The position numbers and the translations under genes are program-made. DNA of 38,275 nt from positions 1 to 38,275 of the forward strand of contig NZ_LZJK01000066.1 of NCBI RefSeq assembly GCF_001667945.1. Reading direction: 5' to 3'. Positions 9,649 to 24,268 of this stretch are shown here, in pieces (position 1 is the first letter of the stretch; the number at the start of each line of letters is the position of its first letter). The notes beneath the pieces are model-generated. The model ran no database searches. It saw only the letters and a program-made list of their open reading frames with translations, and was not told the DNA's origin. Source of the DNA: Mycolicibacter sinensis (lineage in GTDB: Bacteria; Actinomycetota; Actinomycetes; Mycobacteriales; Mycobacteriaceae).

Positions 9649-9882
9649 TCAGGCGTACTTGATCAGCAGGCCCACCGCGATGATCGAGGTCAGCCAGATG
9701 GCGATGACGAAGTAGGTCAGCCGGTCGAGGTTCTTCTCCACCACCGTCGAGCCGGACAGGCTGGACTGCACGCCACCGCCGAACAGGGTCGACAGGCCGC
9801 CACCCTTGGCGCGGTGCAGCAGCACCAGCAGAATCACCAGCAGGCTGGTGATCACCAAGAGGATCTGCAGCGTCAAGATCAT
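9649..9882 (-). CDS. secG: Protein translocase subunit SecG
   Basis: A 77-residue SecG, the small accessory subunit of the SecYEG channel. Two membrane helices (about residues 3-23 and 55-75) flank the conserved loop HRAKGGGLSTLFGGG. It is the last gene of the gap-pgk-tpiA-secG unit, 29 bases after tpiA, a link conserved in actinobacteria. It faces the Rv1444c-like gene tail to tail across 27 bases. Confidence 0.97.
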   Translation of the reverse strand: MILTLQILLVITSLLVILLVLLHRAKGGGLSTLFGGGVQSSLSGSTVVEKNLDRLTYFVIAIWLTSIIAVGLLIKYA

Positions 9883-9911
9883 GCCGCTACCCTACCGGTC
9901 GCCGCGCCGCA

Positions 9912-10697
9912 TCAGGGCAGGGGCCCGCCGGCGGCCAGCGCGGCCAGCATGGCGAACTGCTCGCCGTCCAGCGACGCCCCGCCGACCAGCCCGCCGTCGA
10001 CGTCGGGCTGGCCGATCAGCTCGCCGATGTTCTTGGCATTGACCGAACCGCCGTAGAGCACCCGGACCGTGTCGGCGATCTTGGGCGAGGCGAGCTTGCC
10101 CAGCTCCGCGCGCACCTCAGCACACACCTCCTGGGCATCGGCGGCACCGGCGACCCGGCCGGTGCCGATCGCCCACACCGGCTCGTAGGCGATGACACTC
10201 TGGGCGATCTGGTCGGCGGACAGGCCGGCCAGCGAGCCACGCAGCTGGTCCAGGCAGTGCTCGACATGGCCACCGGCCTCCCGGATCTCGAGGTGCTCGC
10301 CGATGCAGATGATCGGGGTCAGGCCGTGTTTGAGCGCGGCGGCCGCCTTGGCGGCCACCAGCGCGTCGTCCTCGCCGTGGTAGCTGCGCCGCTCGGAGTG
10401 CCCGACGACGACGTAGCTGCAGCCCAGCTTGGCCAGGAACGCCCCGCTGATCTCACCGGTGTAGGCACCGGAGTCGTGCGGCGAGAGGTCCTGGGCACCA
10501 AAGGTCAGCCGCAGCTTGTCCCCGTCAACCAGAGTCTGCACGCTGCGCAGGTCGGTGAACGGCGGCAGCACCGTCACGTCGACCTTGTCGTAGTACTTGT
10601 CCGGCAGCGAGAACGCCACCTTCTGCACCAGCGCGATCGCCTCGAAATGGTTGAGGTTCATCTTCCAGTTGCCGGCGATCAGCGGTTTGCGACTCAT
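9912..10697 (-). CDS. tpiA: Triosephosphate isomerase
   Basis: A 261-residue TIM-barrel enzyme interconverting dihydroxyacetone phosphate and glyceraldehyde 3-phosphate. Catalytic K12 (NWKMN), H100 (VVGHSERR) and E172 ([11 protein letters not shown]) are all present. The ATG overlaps the pgk TGA (ATGA at 10697-10694), so it is translationally coupled to pgk. Confidence 0.98.
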   Translation of the reverse strand: MSRKPLIAGNWKMNLNHFEAIALVQKVAFSLPDKYYDKVDVTVLPPFTDLRSVQTLVDGDKLRLTFGAQDLSPHDSGAYTGEISGAFLAKLGCSYVVVGHSERRSYHGEDDALVAAKAAAALKHGLTPIICIGEHLEIREAGGHVEHCLDQLRGSLAGLSADQIAQSVIAYEPVWAIGTGRVAGAADAQEVCAEVRAELGKLASPKIADTVRVLYGGSVNAKNIGELIGQPDVDGGLVGGASLDGEQFAMLAALAAGGPLP

Positions 10698-11938
10698 TGC
10701 GCCCCTCCGGTCTCCAAGGCCTGCAGGCCTGGCAGTGCTTTGCCCTCAAGGTATTCCAGCGACGCCCCGCCTCCGGTGGAGATGTGCGAGAAACCGTCTT
10801 CGTTCAGACCCAGGGCTCGCACCGCCGCGGCGGAGTCCCCGCCGCCGACGACGCTGAACGCGCCCTTGCCGGTGGCCGCCGCGATCGCCTCGGCCACGCC
10901 CTTGGTGCCGGCGGCGAATGCCGGGAACTCGAACACCCCCATCGGGCCATTCCAGAAGATGGTCTGGGCGTTCGACAGCAGCGCGGCGAACCGCTCCACC
11001 GAGCCGGGACCGATGTCCAGGCCCATCTTGTTCTCGCCGATGGCGTCCGCCGCGACGACCTCGCCGGTGGCGGCGGCGTCGAACTTATCGGCGACGACGA
11101 TGTCCACCGGTAGCCGCAGCACGTCACCGTAGTCCTCCAACAGCTGGCGGCAGGTGTCGACCATGTCGGCCTCCAGCAGCGAGGTGCCCACCGGCAACCC
11201 CTGGGCCGCCAGGAAGGTGAAGCACATGCCGCCGCCGATGACGATGGAATCGGCCTTGGTCGCCAGGGACTGGATCACACCCAGTTTGTCGGAGACCTTG
11301 GACCCGCCCAGCACCACCGCGTAGGGGCGCTCGGTCGACTCGGTCAGCTGCTGCAGCACCTGGATCTCCGCGGCCACCAGTGTCCCGGCGTAGGACGGCA
11401 GCAAGGTGGCGACGTCGTAGACCGAGGCCTGCTTGCGGTGCACCACCCCAAAACCGTCGGAGACGAACGCCCCCGGTGAACCGTCCGGGGCGGCGACCAG
11501 CTCGGCCAGTGCCCGGGCCAGCGCGAGGCGCTCGTTGTCGTCCTTGCTGGTCTCGCGGGGGTCGAACCGGATGTTCTCCAGCAGCAGCACGTCACCGTCG
11601 GTAAGGCCTTCGGCGCGGGCCAGCGCATCGGTGCCGACCACATCACCGGCCAGCTGGACGTGGCGGCCCAGCTGCTCACCGAGCGCCTTGGCGACCGGCG
11701 CGAGCGACAGCTTCGGGTCGGGCTGGCCCTTGGGGCGGCCCAGGTGCGCGGTCACCACCACCTTGGCGCCGGCCTCGACCAGCGCGCGCAGGGTGGGCAC
11801 CGAGGCGGTGATCCGGCCCGGGTCGGTGATCGTGTCACCGTCGAGGGGGACGTTCAGGTCGGAGCGCACCAGCACGCCCCGACCCGAAACTCCCTCGGCG
11901 ATCAGTTCTGAAACAGCCTTGACCGAAGACACAGCCAC
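10694..11938 (-). CDS. pgk: Phosphoglycerate kinase
   Basis: A 414-residue kinase forming ATP and 3-phosphoglycerate from 1,3-bisphosphoglycerate. RSDLNVPL near the N-terminus, the GPMGVFE segment and the nucleotide-binding GGGDSAAA are intact. The GTG start lies seven bases after the gap stop; a second in-frame GTG two codons later (11932) is an alternative. No strong ribosome site is visible, which suggests coupling to gap translation. Confidence 0.98.
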   Translation of the reverse strand: MAVSSVKAVSELIAEGVSGRGVLVRSDLNVPLDGDTITDPGRITASVPTLRALVEAGAKVVVTAHLGRPKGQPDPKLSLAPVAKALGEQLGRHVQLAGDVVGTDALARAEGLTDGDVLLLENIRFDPRETSKDDNERLALARALAELVAAPDGSPGAFVSDGFGVVHRKQASVYDVATLLPSYAGTLVAAEIQVLQQLTESTERPYAVVLGGSKVSDKLGVIQSLATKADSIVIGGGMCFTFLAAQGLPVGTSLLEADMVDTCRQLLEDYGDVLRLPVDIVVADKFDAAATGEVVAADAIGENKMGLDIGPGSVERFAALLSNAQTIFWNGPMGVFEFPAFAAGTKGVAEAIAAATGKGAFSVVGGGDSAAAVRALGLNEDGFSHISTGGGASLEYLEGKALPGLQALETGGAQ

Positions 11939-11945
11939 GATCGCG

Positions 11946-14767
<2,822 letters not shown>

Positions 14768-14800
14768 GTTGGCCTCACTCCCCTGACTGGTACTTGTTCA

Positions 14801-14806
14801 GTTATA
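14801..14806 (-). promoter_or_regulatory. Candidate -10 element for the DUF3556 gene
   Basis: TATAAC on the minus strand, five of six matches to TATAAT, ending 33 bases before the ATG at 14767. That spacing allows a short leader with the GGGGAG ribosome site. No clear -35 is present. Confidence 0.4.
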
Positions 14807-14892
14807 GCGATACGCGTCCGACGGCGAGGGCGATTCATTCACCGATCGGACCGCACCCGACCCACTGGTCACGCCGCCAGACGGCAGGGTGT

Positions 14893-14963
14893 TTGCCCGC
14901 CTTTCAGCGACAACTCCGACCAGTTCGGTTCCAGCACAGCAGTTGTCGCTGAAAGCCGGGCAA
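14893..14963. repeat. 23-bp inverted repeat with 25-base loop after whiA
   Basis: Arms 14893-14915 and 14941-14963 are complementary at 22 of 23 positions; each contains the core CTTTCAGCGACAACT or its complement. The loop is 14916-14940. It lies in the 264-bp gap after whiA and before the DUF3556 gene, both on the minus strand. It could end transcription of the uvrC-rapZ-yvcK-whiA operon, although no T-tract follows, or be a mobile palindromic unit. I see no second full copy in this window. Confidence 0.75.
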
Positions 14964-15031
14964 TCACCACATAGTCGAGCCGCCCGGCCGCTCGTCACCG
15001 GAGCTGGATGCACGCATCCCCTGGCGACCCC

Positions 15032-16015
15032 TCAGGCGTCTTCGAGCAACTCCGGCGTGACAGCCGACTCGGTGTCCGGGATGCCGTCCTGCTTGGCCTT
15101 GCGGTCGGCCATCGACAACAGCCGCCGAATACGCCCGGCCACTGCGTCTTTGGTCATCGGCGGGTCGGCCAGCCGGCCCAGCTCCTCCAGCGAGGCCTGC
15201 CGGTGCTCGACGCGCAGCCGGCCGGCCGAGGCCAGATGATCGGGCACCGTGTCACCGAGAATGTCCAACGCGCGTTCCACCCGGGCCGCCGCCGCCACCG
15301 CGGCGCGCGCCGAGCGACGCAGGTTGGCGTCGTCGAAGTTGGCCAGCCGGTTGGCGGTGGCACGCACCTCGCGGCGGATCCGGCGCTCCTCCCAGACCAG
15401 CCGGGTGTCCTGGGCGCCCATCCTCGTCAGCAGCGCACCGATCGCCTCGCCGTCGCGCACCACCACCCGATCCGCCCCGCGCACCTCGCGGGCCTTGGCG
15501 CTGACCCCGAGCCGCCGCGCCGCACCGACCAGCGCCAGCGCCGCCTCCGGTCCGGGGCAACCGACCTCCAGGGCCGAGGACCGACCCGGCTCGGTCAGCG
15601 ACCCGTGCGCCAAAAATGCTCCCCGCCAAGCCGCTTCGGCGTCGGCGACGCTGCCGCCGACGACTTGGGCGGGCAGGCCGCGCACCGGCCGGCCCCGCAG
15701 GTCCAGCAGCCCGGTCTGGCGGGCCAGCGCTTCCCCGTCCTTGGTGACGCGCAGCACGTAGCGGGTGTTCTTGCGCATCCCGCTCGCCGACAGCACGTGC
15801 ACTATCGCGTTGTAGCCGTACAGGTCGAAGATGTCCTTGCGCAGTCGGCGCGCGATGACACCCAGATCCACTTCGGCTTCGACCACGACCCGGCCGGCCA
15901 CGATGTGCAGCCCGCCGGCGAAGCGCAGCAATGCCGCGACCTCGGCGCGGCGCGCCGAGACCGAACTGACCACGAGACGGCTCAGTTCGTCCTTGACTTC
16001 AGCCGTCATCGCCAC
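15032..16015 (-). CDS. whiA: Sporulation/cell-division regulator WhiA
   Basis: A 327-residue DNA-binding protein with a LAGLIDADG-like N-terminal domain lacking nuclease function and a C-terminal helix-turn-helix (about 225-310; [25 protein letters not shown]). WhiA controls division and development in actinobacteria. The GTG at 16015 gives the [13 protein letters not shown] start annotated in M. tuberculosis; the ATG at 16009, overlapping the yvcK stop as ATGA, is equally plausible. It is the last gene of the rapZ-yvcK-whiA set conserved in Gram-positive bacteria. Confidence 0.97.
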   Translation of the reverse strand: MAMTAEVKDELSRLVVSSVSARRAEVAALLRFAGGLHIVAGRVVVEAEVDLGVIARRLRKDIFDLYGYNAIVHVLSASGMRKNTRYVLRVTKDGEALARQTGLLDLRGRPVRGLPAQVVGGSVADAEAAWRGAFLAHGSLTEPGRSSALEVGCPGPEAALALVGAARRLGVSAKAREVRGADRVVVRDGEAIGALLTRMGAQDTRLVWEERRIRREVRATANRLANFDDANLRRSARAAVAAAARVERALDILGDTVPDHLASAGRLRVEHRQASLEELGRLADPPMTKDAVAGRIRRLLSMADRKAKQDGIPDTESAVTPELLEDA

Positions 16016-17085
16016 GACTTGTCACCTCCCGGCCCGAGCCCGCTCGGTCCACTCACGCCGGATTGCCGGCCCCCGCCCTCGGCCGGCGTCGCGACCGGTG
16101 TCGGGATCGTCAGCGACGATGCGCCGGTGTCCCGAACCCCGTCCAGCGCTGCCGCCAACTTTCCTGGGTCATGTAAAGGTGTACCAGGTCGGGCCACGTC
16201 GACGAACCGAACCTCCGCCGCGAACAAGGTCGCGGCCCGGCGCAGCTGTTCGCGTTCGCGCTCACTGGGCACCCGCCCGGCGTCGATGATGATGTGGTCG
16301 ACGGTGAATCCGGGCGCATGCTGGGCCAACACGTGCAGGTGCCGCTCCACCGAGAATCCCGCGGTCTCCCCCGGTTCGGCGACCAGGTTGAGCACCAGGG
16401 CGCGCCGGGCCGTGGTGCTCTGCAGCGCCGTCGCCAGCCCGGGCACCAGCAGGTGCGGGATGACGCTGGTGAACCACGACCCCGGCCCCAGTACCACCAG
16501 GTCCGCGGACATGATGGCGTCGACGGCCTGGCGGGTGGCCGGCGGATTGCCCGGCAGCAACCGGACCCGGCGCACCTTGCCCGGGGTGGTCGCGATCGCC
16601 ACCTGGCCCCGGATCACCTCGAACAGCCGCGGGTCGGCGTCGAGGCCGGAGACGTCGGCTTCGATCTGCAGCGCGATCGGGCACATCGGCAGCACCCGCC
16701 CCTTGACCCCCAGCATCCGGCCCAGCTCGTCGAGCGCCGCCACCGGGTCGGCCAGCACCTCGTTGAGGCCGGCCAGCAGCAGGTTGCCGATCGGGTGGCC
16801 GGCCAGCGCACCGGTGCCGCCGAACCGGTGCTGCAGGATGGTTGCCCACAGCCGTCCGGCGGGGCTGTCGGAGGCCAGCGCCGCCAGCGCCATCCGCAGA
16901 TCGCCCGGCGGCACCACGTCCAGTTCACTGCGCAACCGGCCCGAGGAGCCGCCGTCGTCGGCCACGGTGACCACCGCGGTGACGTGCGGCGTGAGCCGAC
17001 GGGCGGCCGACAGTGTCGCGTACAGGCCGTGCCCGCCGCCGAGCGCCACGATGCTCGGGTTGCCGTGGGCGGGCTCAACGCTCAT
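16006..17085 (-). CDS. YvcK/CuvA family gluconeogenesis factor
   Basis: A 359-residue YvcK-family protein (M. tuberculosis Rv1422, called CuvA). Family members have a nucleotide-sugar (UDP-GlcNAc) binding fold, localise to growth sites and are needed for cell shape and growth on some carbon sources. The N-terminal [17 protein letters not shown] (about 13-29), the [12 protein letters not shown] segment and [12 protein letters not shown] are diagnostic. The ATG has a GAGGAGGAG ribosome site. The last ~35 residues are Gly/Pro/Ser-rich and probably disordered; this makes it longer than the M. tuberculosis protein. Confidence 0.95.
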   Translation of the reverse strand: MSVEPAHGNPSIVALGGGHGLYATLSAARRLTPHVTAVVTVADDGGSSGRLRSELDVVPPGDLRMALAALASDSPAGRLWATILQHRFGGTGALAGHPIGNLLLAGLNEVLADPVAALDELGRMLGVKGRVLPMCPIALQIEADVSGLDADPRLFEVIRGQVAIATTPGKVRRVRLLPGNPPATRQAVDAIMSADLVVLGPGSWFTSVIPHLLVPGLATALQSTTARRALVLNLVAEPGETAGFSVERHLHVLAQHAPGFTVDHIIIDAGRVPSEREREQLRRAATLFAAEVRFVDVARPGTPLHDPGKLAAALDGVRDTGASSLTIPTPVATPAEGGGRQSGVSGPSGLGPGGDKSWR

Positions 17086-17143
17086 TGGCGCCGCTCCTCC
17101 TCATCGCTTCGCAAGCTCCGCTGTGCATCGTCGCCGGCGCAAC

Positions 17144-18079
17144 TCATTCGCGGCCCAGATCCCGGTGCAGCACCCGCACCGACAGCTCGTCCTTGTCGTC
17201 CTGGGTGTCCAACCGCGTCGCCAGCGCCTCCGCGATGGCCACACTGCGGTGTTTGCCGCCGGTGCACCCGATGGCCACGGTCATGTATCGCTTTCCCTCT
17301 CGTCGATAGCCGCCCACCACCAAGGACAGCAGCCGATGGTAGGCCTCGAGGAATTCGTCCGCACCCGGCTGGCTCAGCACGTAGTCGCGCACCGCCGGGT
17401 GCTGGCCGGTGTGCGGGCGCAGTTCGTCGACCCAGTGCGGGTTGGGCAGGAACCGCACATCCATCACCATGTCGGCGTCCATCGGCAGGCCGTACTTGTA
17501 GCCGAAGGACTCGACCGTAATGGAGGTGGGCGCGGTCACGGCGTCCCCGCCGAACATCTCCTCGATGCTGGCCCGCAACTCGCGCACACTGAGCACCGAG
17601 GTGTCGATGACCAGGTCGGCCACCGCGCGGACCGGTGCGAGCATGACCCGTTCGGCGGAGATGCCCTCGGCCAGCGTCTGTTGGCCCTGCAGCGGATGGC
17701 TGCGGCGGTTGTGTTCGTAGCGGCGGATCAGCACGTCGTCGCCGGCCTCCATGAACAGCACCCGCGGATTGATGCCGCGCGTCGCCAGCTCGTTGCGCAC
17801 CGAGTCCAGGTCTCCGGTGAACCCGGCCGAGCGGACATCCATCACCACCGCCAGCTGGGTGATCCGCGAGCCTGCCGCCAAGCCCAGGTCCACCATCCGG
17901 GTGATCAGGTCTGGCGGCAGGTTGTCGGCGACGTACCAGCCCAGGTCCTCGAGCACCTTGGCCGCGGTGCCGCGCCCGGCGCCGGAGAGTCCGGTGACCA
18001 GCACCACGTCGATACCGGCGCCGTCGCCGGGGCCGGCGACGTCGCGCTCCCGCACGCCTTTAGGTGTGTCCGTGGTCAT
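17144..18079 (-). CDS. rapZ: RapZ family nucleotide-binding protein
   Basis: A 311-residue RapZ (YvcJ) family protein. In E. coli, RapZ senses glucosamine 6-phosphate and directs decay of the GlmZ sRNA; that RNA pathway is not known in mycobacteria. The N-terminal P-loop is [10 protein letters not shown] (about 30-39): the usual Walker lysine is arginine, as in other mycobacterial homologues from memory. The C-terminal domain has [14 protein letters not shown] near residue 275. The ATG overlaps the uvrC stop (ATGA). Confidence 0.95.
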   Translation of the reverse strand: MTTDTPKGVRERDVAGPGDGAGIDVVLVTGLSGAGRGTAAKVLEDLGWYVADNLPPDLITRMVDLGLAAGSRITQLAVVMDVRSAGFTGDLDSVRNELATRGINPRVLFMEAGDDVLIRRYEHNRRSHPLQGQQTLAEGISAERVMLAPVRAVADLVIDTSVLSVRELRASIEEMFGGDAVTAPTSITVESFGYKYGLPMDADMVMDVRFLPNPHWVDELRPHTGQHPAVRDYVLSQPGADEFLEAYHRLLSLVVGGYRREGKRYMTVAIGCTGGKHRSVAIAEALATRLDTQDDKDELSVRVLHRDLGRE

Positions 18080-20034
18080 CCCGACATCCGTTGCTGTTCA
18101 GCGGCGCCCGTCGCGCCGTCGGCCCCCAGCGCCTCGAGAACGGCCGCCGCGGTCGCCGCGCCGATTCCCGGGATCGAGGTGAGCTCCTCGACGGTAGCCT
18201 TTTTCAACCGTGCCACCGAGCCGAAATGCGAGATCAGCACCTTGCGCCGGTGCTCGCCGAGGCCCGGCACCGCGTCGAGCACCGAGGCGGTCATCCGCTT
18301 GGAGCGTTTGCTGCGATGGTAGGTGATGGCGAACCGGTGGGCTTCGTCACGGATCCGCTGCAGCAGATACAGGCCTTCGCTCTGCCTCGGCAGGATGACG
18401 GGGTCCGGCTCGGAGGGCACCCACACCTCCTCCAGGCGCTTGGCCAGGCCGATGGTCGCGACGTCGGTTATACCGAGCTCGGCGAGCACCGCTGCCGCGG
18501 CATTGACCTGCGGCGCGCCGCCGTCCACCACGTAGAGGTTCGGCGGATAGGCGAACTTTCGTGATTTACCTTCCGGGGCAAGCACTTCAGGGTCCAGATG
18601 GCGACGGAACCGGCGGCGGGTCACCTCGGCGATCGAGGCCACGTCGTCGGAGCGGCCCTCGCCGGCGGCCTCGCGGATCGCGAAGTGGCGATAGTCCGAC
18701 TTACGGGGCAGGCCGTCCTCGAACACCACCAGGGAACCGACCACGTCGGTGCCCTGAACATGGCTGATGTCCACGCATTCAATGCGCAGCGGCGCATCGG
18801 GCAGACCCAGTGCCTCCTGAATGTTCTGCAGCGCAGCGGATCTGGCGGTGAAATCCCCGGCTCGCTTCAACTTGTGTTGTTGCAGCGCTTCTTTGGCGTT
18901 TCGCTCGACGGTCTCGGCCAGTGCGCGCTTGTCACCGCGCAACGGCACCCGCAGCGACACCCGCGAGCCCCGCAGATCTGACAGCCAGCTGACCAACTCC
19001 TCGGCGTTGGCCGGCAGGCAGGGCACCAGCACTTCGCGGGGCACCGGATTGGTCGGCTCGTCCGCGGATCCCCCCAGTTCGGCCTGATCGCCGTAGAACT
19101 GGGTGACGAACTGCTCGACGAGCTGCTCCAGGGAGTTCTCGGAATCGCCCGGATCGCCGGGCTTTTCGACGATCCAGCCACGCTGGCCGCGCACCCGCCC
19201 GCCGCGCACGTGGAACACCTGGACCGCCGCCTCCAACTCGTCGTCCGCGAAGGCCACCACGTCGGCGTCGGTGCCGTCACCGAGCACCACGGCCTGCTTC
19301 TCCAGGGCTCGTTTCAGCGCCGAAACATCGTCCCGCAGCCGCGCGGCCCGCTCGAAATCGAGTTGGTCGGAAGCGGCCAGCATCTCCTGTTCGAGGCTGC
19401 GAACCAGGCGGTCGGTCTTGCCGGCCAAAAAATCGCAGAAGTCGTCCACGATCCGCCGGTGTTCCTCGGCGCTGACCCGCCCGATACACGGTGCCGCGCA
19501 CTTGCCGATGTAGCCCAGCAGGCAGGGCCGGCCGATCTGCCGGTGGCGCTTGAACACCCCCGCCGAGCAGGTGCGGGCCGGAAACACCCGCAGCAGCAGG
19601 TCCAGGGTTTCCCGGATGGCCCAGGCGTGTGAGTAGGGCCCGAAGTAGCGCACCCCTTTGCGGCGCGGCCCGCGGTAGACCATCAGCCGCGGGTACTCCT
19701 CGTTGAGGGTGACCGCCAATACCGGGTAGGTCTTGTCGTCGCGGTAGCGGACGTTGAACCGCGGATCGAACTCCTTGATCCAGTTGTATTCCAGCTGCAG
19801 CGCCTCGACCTCGGTGTTGACCACCGTCCACTCCACGCCTGCCGCGGTGGTCACCATCTGGCGGGTGCGCGGGTGCAGGCCGGCGACGTCGGCGAAGTAC
19901 GACGTCAGCCGCGACCGCAGGCTTTTCGCCTTGCCCACGTAGATGACCCGGCCGTGCGGATCGACGAATCGGTAGACGCCGGGCTCGACGGGAATGGAGC
20001 CGGGCGCCGGGCGATAGGTCGCGGGGTCGGGCAC
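18076..20034 (-). CDS. uvrC: Excinuclease ABC subunit C
   Basis: A 652-residue UvrC that makes both incisions in nucleotide excision repair with UvrA and UvrB. An N-terminal GIY-YIG nuclease (about 17-95; [19 protein letters not shown]), a conserved cysteine region (RTCSAGVF then [15 protein letters not shown]), a UVR UvrB-binding motif, a C-terminal RNase H-like nuclease ([19 protein letters not shown]) and helix-hairpin-helix repeats at the end are all visible. GTG start. Preceded after 67 bases by the PH-domain gene and coupled to rapZ downstream. Confidence 0.98.
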   Translation of the reverse strand: MPDPATYRPAPGSIPVEPGVYRFVDPHGRVIYVGKAKSLRSRLTSYFADVAGLHPRTRQMVTTAAGVEWTVVNTEVEALQLEYNWIKEFDPRFNVRYRDDKTYPVLAVTLNEEYPRLMVYRGPRRKGVRYFGPYSHAWAIRETLDLLLRVFPARTCSAGVFKRHRQIGRPCLLGYIGKCAAPCIGRVSAEEHRRIVDDFCDFLAGKTDRLVRSLEQEMLAASDQLDFERAARLRDDVSALKRALEKQAVVLGDGTDADVVAFADDELEAAVQVFHVRGGRVRGQRGWIVEKPGDPGDSENSLEQLVEQFVTQFYGDQAELGGSADEPTNPVPREVLVPCLPANAEELVSWLSDLRGSRVSLRVPLRGDKRALAETVERNAKEALQQHKLKRAGDFTARSAALQNIQEALGLPDAPLRIECVDISHVQGTDVVGSLVVFEDGLPRKSDYRHFAIREAAGEGRSDDVASIAEVTRRRFRRHLDPEVLAPEGKSRKFAYPPNLYVVDGGAPQVNAAAAVLAELGITDVATIGLAKRLEEVWVPSEPDPVILPRQSEGLYLLQRIRDEAHRFAITYHRSKRSKRMTASVLDAVPGLGEHRRKVLISHFGSVARLKKATVEELTSIPGIGAATAAAVLEALGADGATGAAEQQRMSG

Positions 20035-20066
20035 GGCTACCAGGCTACTTTCTACGGCGAGCAGAC

Positions 20067-20101
20067 GTGAAAGCCCCTTTTGTCAGGCGAAACAGCGGGT
20101 T

Positions 20102-20105
<4 letters not shown>
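20067..20105. repeat. Imperfect hairpin between the PH-domain gene and uvrC
   Basis: GTGAAA (20067-20072) and TTTCAC (20100-20105) are complementary, with partial pairing continuing inward (CC with GG, CTTTTG with CGAAACAG). The structure spans the 3' end of the PH-domain gene. It may be an mRNA processing or partial termination site inside the operon. Confidence 0.3.
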
Positions 20106-22346
<2,241 letters not shown>

Positions 22347-22537
22347 CTATGCCACCTTGGGTCGTTCGCCGTCGGAGCGCAGCGGATACCTGACGCCCGA
22401 GCAGCGGCTTCAGTCAAGTATGAACTACCGCGCGAGCCCGGTCGTAATTCCACCCATCGCCGCATGCACCCGGGCGATAAGCTGGCGAAGCTGCCGGTGC
22501 TCAACGTTGAGAGCCGCGGAAAGGGAACACCCAGAAC

Positions 22538-22918
22538 ATGGCATCGGGAATCAACCGTGTCGCCGTACGTAAGCAGGGCTGGATCGTCGCACCGGTTGCC
22601 GCGTTGGCCGCAGCCGTGGCGTTCGCCGGGCCCGCGCCCGCCGCCGACGGCGACGACGAAGCGGGTTACCTGGATTACGTCCGCAGTCACGGTGTGCCGT
22701 ACTCCAACCTGAACCCGGACGGAGTGCTCGGCTCGGGTTACCACTATTGCGCCCTGATACATGAGGGGATGAGCCCACAACGCATCATCGACTCGGACCG
22801 GGGCATCAGTCTGATCTGGACCCCGACGATCGTCTATGCAGCTCAGCATTTCCTGTGCCGGGACACCCTGACCGAAGCCGAGCTCGCGGCCGAAGCAGAA
22901 CCCCAGCCCAGCCCCTAA
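22538..22918 (+). CDS. Secreted DUF732 protein
   Basis: A 126-residue exported protein. A basic N-terminus, a hydrophobic stretch (about 15-30) and the cleavage site APA-AD near residue 35 form a signal peptide. The mature part is a DUF732 domain of about 75 residues, a mycobacterial family of unknown function, with two cysteines (C71, C107) likely to form a disulfide. The tail is acidic and proline-rich. Its TAA overlaps the riboflavin synthase stop. A GGAAAGGGAA stretch precedes the start. Confidence 0.85.
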   Translation: MASGINRVAVRKQGWIVAPVAALAAAVAFAGPAPAADGDDEAGYLDYVRSHGVPYSNLNPDGVLGSGYHYCALIHEGMSPQRIIDSDRGISLIWTPTIVYAAQHFLCRDTLTEAELAAEAEPQPSP

Positions 22919-23517
22919 TCCCGAGCCAGTAGCCGCTCGACGTATTTGGCGATGACATCCACCTCGAGATTGACCACCGTGCCGACCGGCGCGCGGCCCA
23001 GGGTGGTCAGCTCCAGGGTGGTCGGAATCAGCGAGACCTCAAAGAAGTCGTCGGGGTCGCGGCCGAGCGCCGAGACCGTCAGCGAGGTGCCGTCGACGGT
23101 GATCGAGCCCTTCTCCACCACGTAGCGGGCCAACGCGGCCGGCAGCGCGATGCGCACCACCTCCCAGTGCTGTCCGGGGGTGCGGGCCACCACGGTCCCG
23201 GTGCCGTCGACGTGGCCCTGCACGATGTGCCCGCCCAGCCGGCTGCCCAGCGCGGCCGCCCGCTCCAGGTTGACCCGGCCACCCACCTGCAGTTTGTCCA
23301 GGCTGGAGCGGTCCAGGGTCTCCCGCATCACGTCGGCGGAGAACCGGCCGCCGGGCAGCACCTCGACCACGGTCAGGCACACCCCGTTGACGGCGATCGA
23401 ATCGCCGTGGCGGGCGTCGGAGGTGACGGTGGGTCCGGCGATGACCAGGCGCGCGGCGTCAGCCAGCTCTTCCCGGCCGACCAGCTCGCCCAGTTCTTCG
23501 ACGATTCCGGTGAACAT
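22915..23517 (-). CDS. ribC: Riboflavin synthase alpha chain
   Basis: A 200-residue enzyme that dismutates two lumazine molecules to riboflavin. It shows the two-fold lumazine-binding repeat: first MFTGIVEELG and GDSIAVNGVCLTVV, then GGHIVQGHVDGTG and KGSITVDGTSLTVS. I start it at the ATG at 23517, the canonical MFTGIVE start; a GTG one codon earlier is possible. It is called ribC in mycobacteria and ribE in E. coli. It is divergent from lprG across 52 bases. Confidence 0.97.
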   Translation of the reverse strand: MFTGIVEELGELVGREELADAARLVIAGPTVTSDARHGDSIAVNGVCLTVVEVLPGGRFSADVMRETLDRSSLDKLQVGGRVNLERAAALGSRLGGHIVQGHVDGTGTVVARTPGQHWEVVRIALPAALARYVVEKGSITVDGTSLTVSALGRDPDDFFEVSLIPTTLELTTLGRAPVGTVVNLEVDVIAKYVERLLARD

Positions 23518-23569
23518 CACATCAGGCTATGTCGGTGGTAGACCGTCCCGGCAGGCCGGCCTCGATACG

Positions 23570-24268
23570 ATGTCTGCCATGCGCAGACTTCTGATTGCCC
23601 TGGCAACCGCCACCACCGCCGCCGCGCTGTTCGCCGGCTGCTCATCCAAGGACAGCGGCGGCCCGTTGCCGGACGCGACGACGCTGGTCAAGGAGTCCGC
23701 CACCACCACCGCCGACCTCAAGAGCGCGCACCTGGCGCTGTCGGTAACCGGCCAGATCAAGAACCTGCCGGTCAAGACCCTCGAGGGTGACCTGACCAAC
23801 GAGCCGACCACCGCCGCCAAGGGCAGCGCGACGATCACCATGCTGGGCAGCGACGTCGACGCCAAGTTCATCGTGATCGACGGCGACCTGTTCGCGGCGA
23901 TCACCGGAGACGACTACGACAACTACGGCGCCGCCGACAAGATCTACGACGTGGCCGCGATCTTGAGCCCGGACAAGGGGTTGGCCAACATGCTGGCCAA
24001 CCTCAAGGACCCGAAGGCGCAGGGCCGCGACACCATCAACGGCCAGAAGACGATCCGGGTCACCGGTGAGGCGCCCGCCGACGAGGTGAACAAGCTGGCA
24101 CCGCAGCTCAAGGCCACCGCCCCGACACCGTGCACGGTCTGGATCCAGGAGGAGGGCGACCACCAGCTGGTGCAGGCCAAGCTCGACCCCAGCGCGGGTA
24201 ACTCGATCCAGATGACGCTGTCGAACTGGAACGCCCCGGTCAGCGTCGACAAGCCGGCAGGAGCGTAA
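23570..24268 (+). CDS. lprG: Lipoprotein LprG
   Basis: A 232-residue lipoprotein. The signal peptide ends in the lipobox LFAGC with lipidated C24. The mature domain is the LppX/LprG lipid carrier fold that binds triacylated lipids and, with P55, moves triacylglycerol and lipoglycans to the envelope. The ATG at 23579 is an alternative start; a much longer frame opens upstream but runs antisense to ribC. The TAA overlaps the P55 ATG (TAATG), so the two are coupled. Confidence 0.95.
   Translation: MSAMRRLLIALATATTAAALFAGCSSKDSGGPLPDATTLVKESATTTADLKSAHLALSVTGQIKNLPVKTLEGDLTNEPTTAAKGSATITMLGSDVDAKFIVIDGDLFAAITGDDYDNYGAADKIYDVAAILSPDKGLANMLANLKDPKAQGRDTINGQKTIRVTGEAPADEVNKLAPQLKATAPTPCTVWIQEEGDHQLVQAKLDPSAGNSIQMTLSNWNAPVSVDKPAGA

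Noticed and set aside
15008..18322. A plus-strand open frame of about 1,100 codons antisense to whiA, yvcK, rapZ and uvrC
   Set aside because: Composition is Arg/Gln/His/Pro-rich with no domain, and the minus strand carries four firmly recognised genes. It reflects high GC at third positions.
22347..22537. Possible FMN riboswitch before ribBA; the minus strand has GGTGGAATTACGACCGG, which recalls one FMN-element segment
   Set aside because: The other conserved FMN-riboswitch blocks and closing stem are not visible. A covariance-model search would settle it.
23150..23569. Upstream extension of lprG
   Set aside because: It runs antisense through riboflavin synthase and would bury the lipoprotein signal peptide.
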